Shown here: piece after piece, positions 55,497 through 64,000 of the stretch | Numbering within the stretch: position 1 is the stretch's first letter | How the letters are laid out: each line of letters opens with the position of its first letter | Source: Myxococcota bacterium | Lineage (GTDB): Bacteria; Myxococcota_A; UBA796 | Reading direction: 5' to 3' | Assembly: GCA_029251165.1 (NCBI GenBank) | Contig: JAQXDW010000042.1 | Coordinates: 1-64,000 of the forward strand | DNA: 64,000 nucleotides | Translations under genes and position numbers: made by a program | The notes under the pieces: generated by a model | What the model was told of the DNA's origin: nothing | Seen by the model: only the letters and a program-made list of their open reading frames with translations | Database searches by the model: none

Positions 55497-56693
55497 GTGC
55501 CCCGACACCCCGCCGCAGCACCGCACATCACCGCAATCCCTGGCGGAGTCTTCTCTCGCTTCCGCTCTCGGATCGCGACCCTGACTGGAGAGGTCTACCC
55601 CTTGCATGTCGGCGACACCTGGATGGAGCCGCTGCCTGCGGCGCGCATGGAGGCGCTGACCACGGCTGCACACCCCGGCCTGCATCGCTACCCTCCGGTC
55701 AACGGGATCCCGGAGCTGCTCGCTGCGCTCGCGGTGCGCCACGGCGTGGACTCGGGGCGCATCTTGATGACCTGCGGGGCGACCGGGGGGCTCAAGGCGG
55801 TGGCGGGTGCGATGCTGGCACCGGGAGAAGAGGTCCTGATCCTCGCACCTTATTGGCCGCTCATCGCTGGGATTGTCGCGACCAGCAACGGCACGCCGGT
55901 CGAGGTTCCGTTCCTCGATCGGGGGGCGGGCGACATCGCCGGTCGGCTGTCGAAGTACCTGACCGACAAGACCGTCGCGATCTACATCAACTCTCCCAAC
56001 AACCCCACCGGAGCGGTGCTCTCTGAGGCGGAGCTGTCTGAGCTGGCGGCGTTTGCGCGTGCGCACGACCTCTGGATCTGGGCCGACGAGATCTATGAGC
56101 ACTATGCCTACACAGCAGACTGCCATCCCGTCGCGGGCTTTGCGCCAGAGCGCACGGTGTCGGTCTTCAGCTTCTCGAAAGCCTATGGACTGGCGGGCAG
56201 TCGGTGTGGATATCTCATCGGACCCGATGCTCAGGCAACAGGGCAGATCCGCAAGTCGCTCATCCACGCCTTCTACTCTGCTCCCCGAGCCAGCCAGCAG
56301 TCCGCGCTCGCAGCGCTGCTCGGGGGAGATGCCTGGCTGGCCGACGCTGCGGCGCAGTATGAGTCCGCGGGAGCGAATGCGGCACTGACCCTCGGGCTTC
56401 CAGCCCCACAGGGCGGCACGTTCCTGTTCTTCGATGTCTCCGATTGCCTGGACGAGCGGGGCCTTGATGGCTTCTTGTTTGATTGCCTGGAGGAGAACCT
56501 CATCCTTGCACCGGGGGCCTCATTTGGCCCCGGGCACTACAGCAATTTCGTCCGTCTTTGCTTCACCGCCGCACCGCCCGAGGTCGTTCAGCGCGGGGTC
56601 GAGAAGCTCGCGGCCCTCATCGCGCGATCACGTCTCCGTGCTCTGCAGCATGGTGGCTGCGGCCCGCTCGATGACCGGAAGGCGAGTCGCTGA
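55497..56693 (+). CDS. PLP-dependent aminotransferase class I/II
   Basis: 398 residues from GTG 55497, preceded by GGAG seven bases upstream. An upstream ATG at 55461 is less likely, because it overlaps the glgP start and has no site. Substrate-binding residues are seen: YPPVNGIPELLAALA, NSPNNPTGAVL, ADEIYEHYAY, and the PLP lysine in FSFSKAYGLAGSRCGYLIG (about 235-245). Probably an aspartate/alanine-type aminotransferase; amino-acid specificity is not predictable. The 3' end overlaps the convergent HDOD gene by 66 bases. Confidence 0.9.
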   Translation: MPRHPAAAPHITAIPGGVFSRFRSRIATLTGEVYPLHVGDTWMEPLPAARMEALTTAAHPGLHRYPPVNGIPELLAALAVRHGVDSGRILMTCGATGGLKAVAGAMLAPGEEVLILAPYWPLIAGIVATSNGTPVEVPFLDRGAGDIAGRLSKYLTDKTVAIYINSPNNPTGAVLSEAELSELAAFARAHDLWIWADEIYEHYAYTADCHPVAGFAPERTVSVFSFSKAYGLAGSRCGYLIGPDAQATGQIRKSLIHAFYSAPRASQQSALAALLGGDAWLADAAAQYESAGANAALTLGLPAPQGGTFLFFDVSDCLDERGLDGFLFDCLEENLILAPGASFGPGHYSNFVRLCFTAAPPEVVQRGVEKLAALIARSRLRALQHGGCGPLDDRKASR

Positions 56694-57404
56694 CAGGTCG
56701 AGGTGCGCCAGCGCGGCCTCTACATCGCTCTCCAGGGGCGGTGGATGGACCCAGGGCTCCAGTCCACGCTCCATATTGTTGGCGATGAAGTCTGCGATGA
56801 TGAGGGTGGCGACGATCTCATCGGAGGCCACGCCCGCGCCGAGTCGATGGTGCTGCAGTACTGCTGTACACAGCGACTCTGGTAACGACCATGACTTTAC
56901 AAGGAAACCAGCGATGGCTTCATGGGCGTACTCTAACCTCTCCCACATATCGTCATCAGAGACCTCATTCAGCGCCAGCGGGAGCGCAAGTCCGACGTGC
57001 TGGAGGAGCGCCACGGCGAACGCTGTCTCGCTGTGGACGGCGGCGTGTTGGCAGATCACTCGCGTAATATAAGCTGTCGCCAGGCTGTGTTTCCACATGT
57101 CCTGCATGGTTGCACTGGGCTTGTTGAACACCGCTCGAGCCAGCGCAGCCTGGAGAGCGAGTCCCCGGACCCCGGACAGGCCGATCCGATCGACGAGTCG
57201 CGAGATGTTGGTGATTGGTCGTCGTCCACTGTAGTAAGGCTTCTTGGCGATATGAAGTACAGCCTCACACAGCTCAGCGTCCTCTCTTAAGAGCGCAACA
57301 ATGTCGTGCCTGGAGGCATCCTCAGGGAGCATCATGAGCTTGGGAACGAGCGCAGGTACATCCGGAATGGAGTCTCGTGAGGGTTCAAAGAGGCCCTGGT
57401 GCAT
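56628..57404 (-). CDS. HDOD-domain signalling protein
   Basis: 258 residues comprising an HDOD domain (about 15-215): PALVPKLMMLPEDASRHDIVALL, LVDRIGLSGVRGLALQAAL and AVALLQHVGLALPLA. Lacks the full HD metal residues, as is usual for HDOD proteins. Probable regulator acting with other signalling proteins. ATG with AAGG upstream and a possible promoter in the 76-bp gap. The C-terminal 21 codons lie on the opposite strand of the aminotransferase end. Confidence 0.85.
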   Translation of the reverse strand: MHQGLFEPSRDSIPDVPALVPKLMMLPEDASRHDIVALLREDAELCEAVLHIAKKPYYSGRRPITNISRLVDRIGLSGVRGLALQAALARAVFNKPSATMQDMWKHSLATAYITRVICQHAAVHSETAFAVALLQHVGLALPLALNEVSDDDMWERLEYAHEAIAGFLVKSWSLPESLCTAVLQHHRLGAGVASDEIVATLIIADFIANNMERGLEPWVHPPPLESDVEAALAHLDLSATRLPVIERAAATMLQSTET

Positions 57405-57428
57405 GTTGATCTGCTACCTTTCGTTATA

Positions 57429-57457
57429 TTTGTATAAACGGATGTACGTCTCTTCAA
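57429..57457 (-). promoter_or_regulatory. Possible sigma70 promoter of the HDOD gene
   Basis: On the minus strand TTGAAG, a 17-bp spacer and TACAAA in an AT-rich patch about 25 bases before the ATG. Weak by eye. Confidence 0.3.
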
Positions 57458-57480
57458 CTGTACCATCGGGATACAATAAT

Positions 57481-58341
57481 TTACAGCGACCCACTCCATC
57501 GACCAATGGCCTGTCCGACGCGCACTCGCATGCCTGGCGTCAGCTCCCAGGTGAAGTCTCCTGGTGGCAGCAAGAGGATCACGGTGCTGCCGAGTCCAAA
57601 GCTTCCCAGCTCAGCCGCGCGCGTGATGGCGGGTGGAGTGGGCTGAGTGACGTCTCGGGACTCGCCGCCTGTGTTGGTGATGATGTCGGCATGTGGAGAC
57701 GTCATCCGCCCGACGCCAAAGGCCCCGATCATGGCCGCAGCGATGAGTCCCCGATCCGTCTGTACCTGGAAGATGAGGCGCTCGTTGCGATCAAACAAGC
57801 CATCGATTCGACGTGTTGCTGTCGGAAAGACCGGCCAGAGCCTCCCGGGCAGGTAGCGGGTCCGCACCAGGCTACCCTCGCGAGGGGAGTGGACCCGGTG
57901 GTAGTCCTGCGGCGAGAGGTACAGCACCGCGTAGTGGCCGCCCTCGAACTGCTCTCCGGTCATCGGCGGCGCAGACTCGGTCCGTGAGTCGGCAGCACCA
58001 ACGAGGTCAGCGATGCTGCCGGAGCGGGTGTCGGACTGCGCGAAGGTGCCATCGACAATTCGGCCGAAGGTGTGGACCTTTGCATCCGCTGGACTGACCA
58101 GGACCTCCGGGGTCTCATCAGTAGGGCGTGCTGCCGGCAGCAGCGGACGGAGGAAGAAGTCTGACAGCGAGGCGTAGTCCGCTGGACCCCCGACACATTC
58201 GTCGAGGTTGATCTTGTATCGCCAAGCGAAAGCCTTAATTAACAGGCGAGATAGCCCAGAACGGGAAATCGCACCCATCAGCCTTGTGGTGTGGTTCTTG
58301 GGAACAACACTCAACAGAGAAATGATCAAACCGTCACGCAT
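57481..58341 (-). CDS. psd: Phosphatidylserine decarboxylase
   Basis: 286 residues from ATG 58341 with GGAGG eight bases upstream; the GTG at 58350 is too near. The catalytic LGST self-cleavage site is in ELGSFGLGSTVILLLPPG near 261, giving the alpha chain with its pyruvoyl group. YLSPQDYHRVHSP supplies the catalytic-base His. It makes phosphatidylethanolamine, linking to lgt and the lipid genes elsewhere in the window. Unusually close (50 bp) to the divergent lgt. Confidence 0.92.
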   Translation of the reverse strand: MRDGLIISLLSVVPKNHTTRLMGAISRSGLSRLLIKAFAWRYKINLDECVGGPADYASLSDFFLRPLLPAARPTDETPEVLVSPADAKVHTFGRIVDGTFAQSDTRSGSIADLVGAADSRTESAPPMTGEQFEGGHYAVLYLSPQDYHRVHSPREGSLVRTRYLPGRLWPVFPTATRRIDGLFDRNERLIFQVQTDRGLIAAAMIGAFGVGRMTSPHADIITNTGGESRDVTQPTPPAITRAAELGSFGLGSTVILLLPPGDFTWELTPGMRVRVGQAIGRWSGSL

Positions 58342-58391
58342 AACATCCACCTCCGGGGAGTTATAGCCTCCCGTCTAACGGAGCGAGCCTC

Positions 58392-59345
58392 ATGTATCCG
58401 ACCCTCATTGAATACCAGGGCATCGGCTTCCACACCTGGGGCCTGATGGTCATGATGGCGTTCTTCGCCGCGTTCATGCTTGTCAGCGCGCGGGCGCGGA
58501 AGGTCGGCATCGACAGCGATAATCTGGTGCCGCTGTATATGTTGGTCAGCATCTTCGGCCTCGTCGGGGCCCGGCTGCTGCACTTCGTGTTCGCTGAGCC
58601 CGCCTCATTCTTTGGCAACCCGCTGGTCTTCTTTGACATGGGGCAGGGCGGCTTTGCCTTCCTCGGCGGCGTGATCGGCGGCGTGGTCTCTGGTGCGCTG
58701 TATGCCTGGCGCAACAACATCCCGGTCTGGAAGCTCGCAGACATTGCCGCCGCTGCGATCATGCTTGCGCTGGCGGTTGGTCGGACGGGCTGCTTCTTCG
58801 CCGGTTGCTGTCACGGCAGTCCCTGGCACACCGCCCATGCCGAGTCCGGAGAGCCGGTCGCGATCATCGACACCCTGCTCAGCTTGCCCGGCGGCAGCGT
58901 GGTGTCGGTCGAGGACTTCCCGGGGATCGCCTTAACCTTCAAGCAGGGCGTCGGCGTCGGCGCGGTCTTCGACACGCCCCTCTATCCCACACAGCTCCTT
59001 GAGATCACCGCCGGCCTGACCATCTTCACCATCCTCAGCATCATGTGGAAGCGCTTCCGTAAGTTCGACGGACAGATCATTGCTGGGATGCTCGTGCTGT
59101 ATGCCCTCGCGCGCTTCAACATCGAAAAACTTCGCGGCGACAGCGTCCGTGGCGTGGACTACTTCGGCATGTTCTCCACCTCGCAGCTCGTCTCCATCGG
59201 CATGGTCTTTACTGCGCTGATCATCGTTGCGGTTCGGTTCCGAGCTGGGGTGGGCTCAGAAGTTCCGATCATTGACGACGAAGAGTACTCTGATGAAGAC
59301 TCAGACGAGGATCTCGAAGGCGACGCTCGCGAAGATGCTGTATAG
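58392..59345 (+). CDS. lgt: Prolipoprotein diacylglyceryl transferase
   Basis: 317 residues with seven membrane helices. The Lgt motif AVGRTGCFFAGCCHGSPW (about 130-147), VGARLLHFVFAEPASFF near 60 and ALARFNIEKLRGDSVRG near 240 are conserved. It attaches diacylglycerol to lipobox Cys residues, as needed by the many lipoproteins seen in this window. The C-terminal tail is Asp/Glu-rich (DDEEYSDEDSDEDLEG). ATG with GGAG upstream. Confidence 0.95.
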   Translation: MYPTLIEYQGIGFHTWGLMVMMAFFAAFMLVSARARKVGIDSDNLVPLYMLVSIFGLVGARLLHFVFAEPASFFGNPLVFFDMGQGGFAFLGGVIGGVVSGALYAWRNNIPVWKLADIAAAAIMLALAVGRTGCFFAGCCHGSPWHTAHAESGEPVAIIDTLLSLPGGSVVSVEDFPGIALTFKQGVGVGAVFDTPLYPTQLLEITAGLTIFTILSIMWKRFRKFDGQIIAGMLVLYALARFNIEKLRGDSVRGVDYFGMFSTSQLVSIGMVFTALIIVAVRFRAGVGSEVPIIDDEEYSDEDSDEDLEGDAREDAV

Positions 59346-59349
59346 CGCC

Positions 59350-59598
59350 TCAGTTCTCGGTGTCGGTGCTGTCTCCGCACTCGTGACCGACGCTGTCGTC
59401 GTCATCTTGCTGATCATCGAGCGCCAGCGCGCACTCGTCCTGTAGCTCTGCGTCTGCACCGTCGTAGGTGTTCGACAGCGACTCGCAGTCGTCGTCGGGG
59501 TGACAGTCGCAGATGTAGTCGACGTAATCGTCGCAGGGGTCGGTGTCGTCACAGCCAACCACGGCCATGAGCCCCATCAAGATTATCCATGCTCGCAT
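59350..59598 (-). CDS. Small cysteine-rich acidic lipoprotein
   Basis: 82 residues: signal peptide with lipobox VVGC, then a very acidic domain with six further Cys (CDDYVDYICDCHPDDDCES, DECALALDD, HECGDS), so possibly three disulfides or metal binding. ATG with GGAGGA seven bases upstream. It converges with lgt, the two stops four bases apart. No known family. Confidence 0.7.
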   Translation of the reverse strand: MRAWIILMGLMAVVGCDDTDPCDDYVDYICDCHPDDDCESLSNTYDGADAELQDECALALDDQQDDDDSVGHECGDSTDTEN

Positions 59599-59680
59599 AT
59601 CGGTCTCCTCCCAGAGATTGTTTCCATAACCCCGTTACGCATCTCAATCCGCTCTGCGATACAGGAGGCCCGGAGGCGAG

Positions 59681-60442
59681 ATGAATCGGTTTGCGGGCAA
59701 GGTTGTGGTGATCACGGGGGCGACGAGTGGTATCGGCCGCGCGATGGCTCGGGCGTTCTCTGCTGAGGGTGCGCGTGTTGTTGGGACCGGCCGGGACCAG
59801 GCTCGGCTGATGTCATTGGCGGACGAGGTCGAGCTGGTTCTGACCCTCGACGTCACCTCTGAGGACAGCGTCATGATGGCCGCTGCCGCGATCGAGGACG
59901 GACTGGGCGCAGCAGACATCTTGATCAACAACGCCGGAATCGGGCTGTTCGAGTCCTGGGACAACACCTCCATGCGCGACTACCAGCGCATCCTGGATGT
60001 CAACCTCTTCGGTGCCATTCGGATCACACACGCGCTGCTGCCGGCGATGGTGGAGCGGGGGAGCGGCTGCGTGGTCAACGTCTCCAGCGTGGCTGGCAAG
60101 CGGGGCTACGCCAAGCACACCGCCTACTGCGCGAGCAAGCACGCCCTGCTCGGCTACACCACCGGGCTGCGCAAGGACCTCACCGGCAGCGGCGTGGACG
60201 TGATCGGCATCTGTCCTCCAGCGGTGGACACCCCGTTCTTCGAGAACGCCGGCTTCCTCGACTACAAGGAGAAGCACGAGGGCCTCAAGCTGATGACCCC
60301 TGAGGAGGTGGCTGCCGACACCCTGGATGCCATCGCCGAGGGCAGGCGAGAGCGCATCCTCAGCGCGCGCGCGAAGGTCCTCTGGCTCCTGGACACCTTC
60401 CTCCCCAGCGGCGTGGATCTGCTGCAGAAGCTGAAGAAGTAG
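59681..60442 (+). CDS. Short-chain dehydrogenase/reductase
   Basis: 253 residues, classical SDR: TGATSGIGRAMA (NADP(H)-binding) near 12-23, NNAGIGLFE near 86-94, catalytic Ser in VVNVSSVAGKRGY and YCASKH (Tyr-x3-Lys). The Tyr/Lys pair is intact. Substrate unknown; perhaps fatty acyl or sterol-like. ATG with GGAGG four bases upstream. Confidence 0.9.
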   Translation: MNRFAGKVVVITGATSGIGRAMARAFSAEGARVVGTGRDQARLMSLADEVELVLTLDVTSEDSVMMAAAAIEDGLGAADILINNAGIGLFESWDNTSMRDYQRILDVNLFGAIRITHALLPAMVERGSGCVVNVSSVAGKRGYAKHTAYCASKHALLGYTTGLRKDLTGSGVDVIGICPPAVDTPFFENAGFLDYKEKHEGLKLMTPEEVAADTLDAIAEGRRERILSARAKVLWLLDTFLPSGVDLLQKLKK

Positions 60443-60645
60443 CCTCCACCCGTTGTCCGCCTCTGGCATCCCTGCGAGTGGCGGCTGCGCGGTGCATGCC
60501 GGCGAGCTGTCGTGACACCGTACGGGTCGCTCTCGGCAGGCCAGGGCACCGCCAGACATGACCTACCGCGTCCATTCTCGGATCTGACAGGAAAAAGAGA
60601 AGCAGCGGGATACAACCCTGTCGTCTCATACGTCAAGGAGCCCAG

Positions 60646-61347
60646 ATGGGCAGACTTCGTGGAATTGCAAGCCGGGTCAAGCGCAAGATCGCCGGTCGGA
60701 AGGTCGTCGGGGATGACTTCGGTCCGTCTCAGGACATGGCCTTCGCCCGTCTCGACGCGAACGCGGACGCCGCCTTCCAGCTTGTTGGTGCCAGCCTGGT
60801 CGGTACCTGGGAGGTTTTCCTCACGGATCTCGCACGGGCCCTGAGCTCGACGATGGCTGTCGAGGAGTCTCGGCCGATGCTCGACCGCATCTCTGATGCC
60901 CTTGTTCCCACTCAAGGCCCGCTTCAGGAGGTCGGCCGCAACTACCGTCGGAGCCTCAAGCACGGCGTCCAGAAGGGACTACAGTCTGGTCAACTCTCTG
61001 ACGCCACGGAGCCCATCCTCACCTCGATGGTCAGCGTCCCCAGCGATCTGTCTGAGGGCTGGCTGAAGACGGTCGACTACCTGGAGCCGATCTTCACCGC
61101 GCTTGATCCTGGCGGGGCCGCAGAGGCCCGATTCCGTGCTGGCGGCGTGGAGCTGTCTGAGATCCTCAGCTCCCAGAACGAGGCCTACGCCACAGCCATG
61201 CGTGCGCTCTCTCAGGCTGAAGACCTCGATCGGGCCCTCACCGATGCGCTCGATACTTGGCGTGCCGGCGTGGTGCGTGGCATCGAGGTCACCCTCTACG
61301 ACAAGCGCACCGCTCTGGTGGAGGCTGCAAACCGGCGGAAGTCGTGA
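60646..61347 (+). CDS. Uncharacterised helical protein
   Basis: 233 residues, no signal peptide, predicted mostly helical, basic at the N-terminus (RLRGIASRVKRKIAGRK). No known family recognised. ATG with GGAG five bases upstream. Its stop overlaps the next gene (GTGA), so they form a two-gene unit upstream of aconitase. Confidence 0.65.
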   Translation: MGRLRGIASRVKRKIAGRKVVGDDFGPSQDMAFARLDANADAAFQLVGASLVGTWEVFLTDLARALSSTMAVEESRPMLDRISDALVPTQGPLQEVGRNYRRSLKHGVQKGLQSGQLSDATEPILTSMVSVPSDLSEGWLKTVDYLEPIFTALDPGGAAEARFRAGGVELSEILSSQNEAYATAMRALSQAEDLDRALTDALDTWRAGVVRGIEVTLYDKRTALVEAANRRKS

Positions 61348-61679
61348 GCATCCTGCTTGTGGTGATGTCAGCCGCGGCGTGCTCTGGGCTGGCTGCTGCG
61401 GAGCGCATCGCGTTTGCGGAGCAGGTCGGGATGGCCATGTTCGCGGCGTCTGCTGTGATGGGCGTGATCGGTGGACTCCAGGTGTGGCGGGCAAAGACCA
61501 CGCCCCGCGTCCTGGCCCCCCTCGTGATCGTGGTGCTTGCTCACCCGGGTCTCTGGATGAGTCCAAACATCGCTGACTGTGGCCAGGGCTTGAAGACGGC
61601 CTCCATTGTGTTCACCATCCAGGCCCTCGCGCTGCTCGCCTGGGTGGTCGCGCGGCCCAAGATCAGCCTCGAGGCATGA
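61344..61679 (+). CDS. Small membrane protein
   Basis: 111 residues from GTG 61344, overlapping the previous stop (GTGA). Three to four hydrophobic segments (ILLVVMSAAACSGLAA, MAMFAASAVMGVIGGL, LAPLVIVVLAHPGLWM, SIVFTIQALALLAWVVA). The ORF-track start 61257 precedes this and is a shadow. No known family. Followed by 184 bp with no clear gene before aconitase. Confidence 0.6.
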   Translation: MSILLVVMSAAACSGLAAAERIAFAEQVGMAMFAASAVMGVIGGLQVWRAKTTPRVLAPLVIVVLAHPGLWMSPNIADCGQGLKTASIVFTIQALALLAWVVARPKISLEA

Positions 61680-61863
61680 CGTCGCAGCGCTACTCAGCGC
61701 GCCAGTGTCCGTCATCCTCGGTGTCATGCTGAGCCTCAGCACTGGCGTCATCTACAGGACCGCGGCAGACATCCAGCACAGCGAAGTGCGTGCACGCGCT
61801 CGGGGGTGAGCCAGCCGGGCGCAGAGACGATATGGGCCTCCCACAACATCGGAGGCAGAAACC

Positions 61864-64000
61864 ATGCTTGATTCCAATGCCATCAAGGCGCTCTACGCCA
61901 CTCAGGCCGAGCGGCACGCCATCGGTCGCCGTCGCTTGGGCCGAGGCCTGACCCTGGGCGAGAAGATCCTCTTCACCCACCTCACCGATCCCGAGAAGCA
62001 GGAGTTCGTCCGGCGCAAGAGCTTCCTCGATCTCACCCCCGACCGGGTCGCGATGCAGGACGCCACTGCGCAGATGGCGCTGCTGCAGTTCATGGTTGCT
62101 GGTCGTGAAGAGGTCGCGCTGCCCTCCACGGTTCACTGTGACCACCTCATCCGAGCCTACGAGGGTGCCAACAGCGACCTCGAGGTGGCAAACCACGAGA
62201 ACAACGAGGTCTACAACTTCCTCCAGTCGGTCTCCGCGCGGTACGGCCTCGGCTTCTGGAAGCCCGGCGCTGGCATCATCCACCAGGTGGTCCTGGAGAA
62301 CTACGCAGTTCCCGGCACCCTGATGATCGGAACCGACTCCCACACCGTCAACGCTGGCGGCCTGGGCATGATCGCCGTCGGTGTTGGCGGCGCGGACGCT
62401 GTCGATGCAATGGTCGGCCTTCCCTGGGAGGTTCTCAACCCCGGCTTCATCGGCGTGAAGCTGACCGGCACCCTCTCTGGCTGGGCCTCCCCCAAGGACG
62501 TCATCCTCCGCGTCTGCGAGCTGCTGACTGCCAAGGGCGGAACCAACTGCATCGTGGAGTACTTCGGTCCCGGCTGTGCCTCCATCTCTGCCACCGGAAA
62601 GGGCACCATCTGCAACATGGGCGCCGAGCACGGTGCGACCACCAGCATCTTCCCGTTCGACGAAGCGATGGCCCGCTACCTCCGCGCGACCGACCGCAGC
62701 GAGATCGCCGACCTCGCCGAGGCACACGCCTCCGAGCTGCGCGCCGACCCCGAAGTCGAGGCCGATCCGGAGTCCTACTACGACCGGGTCATCGAGATCG
62801 ATCTCTCTGCGCTGGAGCCCCGCGTCGTTGGTCCGCACTCTCCCGACCGCGGCCGTGGCATCTCCGAGCTTGGCGCCGAGGCCGATGCTGAGGGCTGGCC
62901 CCGCAAGCTGACCTACGCCCTCATCGGCTCCTGCACCAACTCCTCCTACGAGGACATCAGCCGCGCCGCGCACGTCGCGCGTCAGGCAAAGGCGGCCGGC
63001 ATCAAGGCTGCCGCTGGCTTCATGGTCTCCCCCGGCTCTGATCAGATCCTGGAGACCATCGAGCGCGACGGACTCGCTGAGGACCTGCGTGCCATCGGCG
63101 GCGTTGTCCTCGCCAACGCCTGCGGTCCCTGCATCGGCCAGTGGCGTCGAGACGACATCAAGAAGGGTGACGTCAACAGCATCATCAACTCGTTCAACCG
63201 CAACTTCCGCGCCCGCAACGACGCCAACCCCGCGACCTTGAGCTTCATCGGCTCTCCGGAGCTGGTCACCGCGCTCGCCATCTCGGGTGACCTCGGCTTT
63301 GACCCGAACCGGGACACGCTGACCGACGCCAGCGGCACGGCCTTCAAGCTCACCGCACCGGAAGGTGAGGAGCTGCCCCAGAACGGCTTCGCCAGCGGCC
63401 TCGGTGGCTACATCGGCCCCATCGCTGTCGATGGTCGCGCCGATGTCGAGGTGGTCATCGCCCCGACCTCTGATCGCATCGAGCGACTCACGCCGTTCGC
63501 AGCCTGGGACGGAAACGACGTCTCTGGCCTCCGGGTTCTGGTCAAGGCGCTCGGCAAGTGCACCACCGACCACATCTCTGCTGCGGGGCCCTGGCTGAAG
63601 TATCGCGGCCACCTCACCAACATCTGCGGCAACCTGATGGCGGGCGCGAACAATGCGTTCACCGGGGAGTTCGGCAACGGCATCAACTTCCTCACCGGCC
63701 TCAAGGACACCCACCCCAACATCGCGAAGTCCTACGGTGAGTCCAGCCAGGACTGGGTGATCTTCGGCGACGAGAACTACGGAGAGGGCTCCAGTCGCGA
63801 GCACGCTGCGATGGAGCCGCGTCACCGTGGCTGCCGCGCGGTCATCGTGCGCAGCTTCGCGCGCATCCACGAGACCAACCTCAAGAAGCAGGGCGTGCTC
63901 CCCCTGACCTTCGCCAACCCGGCGGACTACGACAAGGTCTGTGGTGACGACATGGTCGCCATCGAGAACATCGCCGCCATGGCAGCCGGTGGCTCCCCGA
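61864..64000 (+). CDS. acn: Aconitate hydratase (mitochondrial type), 3' end outside window
   Basis: 712 codons visible with no stop, so it is missing from the ORF track. ATG with GGAGG eight bases upstream. Aconitase blocks: VHCDHLIRAYEGANSDLEVA, MIGTDSHTVNAGGLG, YALIGSCTNSSYEDI (first FeS Cys) and NACGPCIGQWR (two more Cys), with the swivel domain KCTTDHISAAGPWLKYRGHL and YGEGSSREHAAMEPRHRG. This is the mitochondrial-type aconitase (about 750-780 residues), so only the last tens of residues are missing. It interconverts citrate and isocitrate. Confidence 0.95.
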   Translation, partial: MLDSNAIKALYATQAERHAIGRRRLGRGLTLGEKILFTHLTDPEKQEFVRRKSFLDLTPDRVAMQDATAQMALLQFMVAGREEVALPSTVHCDHLIRAYEGANSDLEVANHENNEVYNFLQSVSARYGLGFWKPGAGIIHQVVLENYAVPGTLMIGTDSHTVNAGGLGMIAVGVGGADAVDAMVGLPWEVLNPGFIGVKLTGTLSGWASPKDVILRVCELLTAKGGTNCIVEYFGPGCASISATGKGTICNMGAEHGATTSIFPFDEAMARYLRATDRSEIADLAEAHASELRADPEVEADPESYYDRVIEIDLSALEPRVVGPHSPDRGRGISELGAEADAEGWPRKLTYALIGSCTNSSYEDISRAAHVARQAKAAGIKAAAGFMVSPGSDQILETIERDGLAEDLRAIGGVVLANACGPCIGQWRRDDIKKGDVNSIINSFNRNFRARNDANPATLSFIGSPELVTALAISGDLGFDPNRDTLTDASGTAFKLTAPEGEELPQNGFASGLGGYIGPIAVDGRADVEVVIAPTSDRIERLTPFAAWDGNDVSGLRVLVKALGKCTTDHISAAGPWLKYRGHLTNICGNLMAGANNAFTGEFGNGINFLTGLKDTHPNIAKSYGESSQDWVIFGDENYGEGSSREHAAMEPRHRGCRAVIVRSFARIHETNLKKQGVLPLTFANPADYDKVCGDDMVAIENIAAMAAGGSP

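Noticed and set aside
61606-61809. 67-codon ORF running into the acn leader
   Set aside because: Most of it overlaps the small membrane protein in another frame, and no ribosome site was seen.
61690-63870. 726-codon ORF antisense to aconitase
   Set aside because: Aconitase on the plus strand is certain; the antisense frame is a high-GC codon-bias shadow with Asp/Val/Gly/Ala-rich low-complexity sequence.

Overview
The window is high-GC (clearly above 60% by eye), gene-dense DNA from a Gram-negative bacterium. Several traits point to the Myxococcota or another deltaproteobacterial lineage, though this is an inference and not proven. These are an IF-3 with a long Ala/Glu tail like myxobacterial Dsg, an alkyl-DHAP-synthase-like ether-lipid enzyme, tandem Cys-pair modules resembling the AgmX/TonB-type C-terminal domain, a split alpha-2-macroglobulin, and many lipoproteins. 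Most genes sit in tight operons with ATGA, TGATG or TAATG overlaps. I saw no rRNA, tRNA, CRISPR array, insertion sequence or prophage.

Region by region. 1-12.6 kb (minus strand) is one long Tad/Flp pilus operon: flp pilin, prepilin peptidase, CpaB, the secretin CpaC, CpaE/TadZ, CpaF ATPase, TadB, TadC and a TadD-like TPR lipoprotein. It continues into a small lipoprotein, a histidine kinase, a degenerate NtrC-type regulator, an LPG-synthase-type membrane protein and another lipoprotein that runs off the edge. 12.7-13.9 kb holds RNase D. 14.1-22.4 kb is a lipid-looking island: a UbiA-like prenyltransferase, a rifampicin-phosphotransferase-like dikinase, a BtaA-like DUF3419 aminocarboxypropyl transferase and an MMPL/RND exporter, overlapping or closely spaced, converging on an alkyl-DHAP-synthase-like flavoenzyme. 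This is the best candidate here for an undescribed pathway. 22.7-28.4 kb is an oligopeptide ABC transporter with fused DppD-DppF. 28.6-33.5 kb has a B12-type radical SAM protein, PrmC and two DUF4349 proteins. 33.7-39.1 kb encodes an alpha-2-macroglobulin split into two separately anchored halves. 39.2-42.5 kb is hemE-hemH-hemG, whose ferrochelatase lacks the expected catalytic histidine. 42.5-47.3 kb has an EEP-family hydrolase, a DnaQ-like exonuclease, a retropepsin-like protein, an unknown protein and an ABC1 kinase. 47.7-48.5 kb is infC, apparently starting at CTG. Then come a JAB-DinG helicase fusion, a large TPR-like protein, glycogen phosphorylase, an aminotransferase, an HDOD protein, Psd, Lgt, a Cys-rich lipoprotein, an SDR, two unknown genes and a mitochondrial-type aconitase cut by the window end.

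The gene sets that work together are pilus assembly (Tad), peptide uptake (Dpp), tetrapyrrole synthesis (HemE/H/G), and envelope lipid and lipoprotein metabolism (Psd, Lgt, the 14-22 kb island). Most long ORFs antisense to real genes are composition shadows and were left out. No intergenic stretch exceeds 300 bases except the infC leader (47348-47725), which is described as its own feature.
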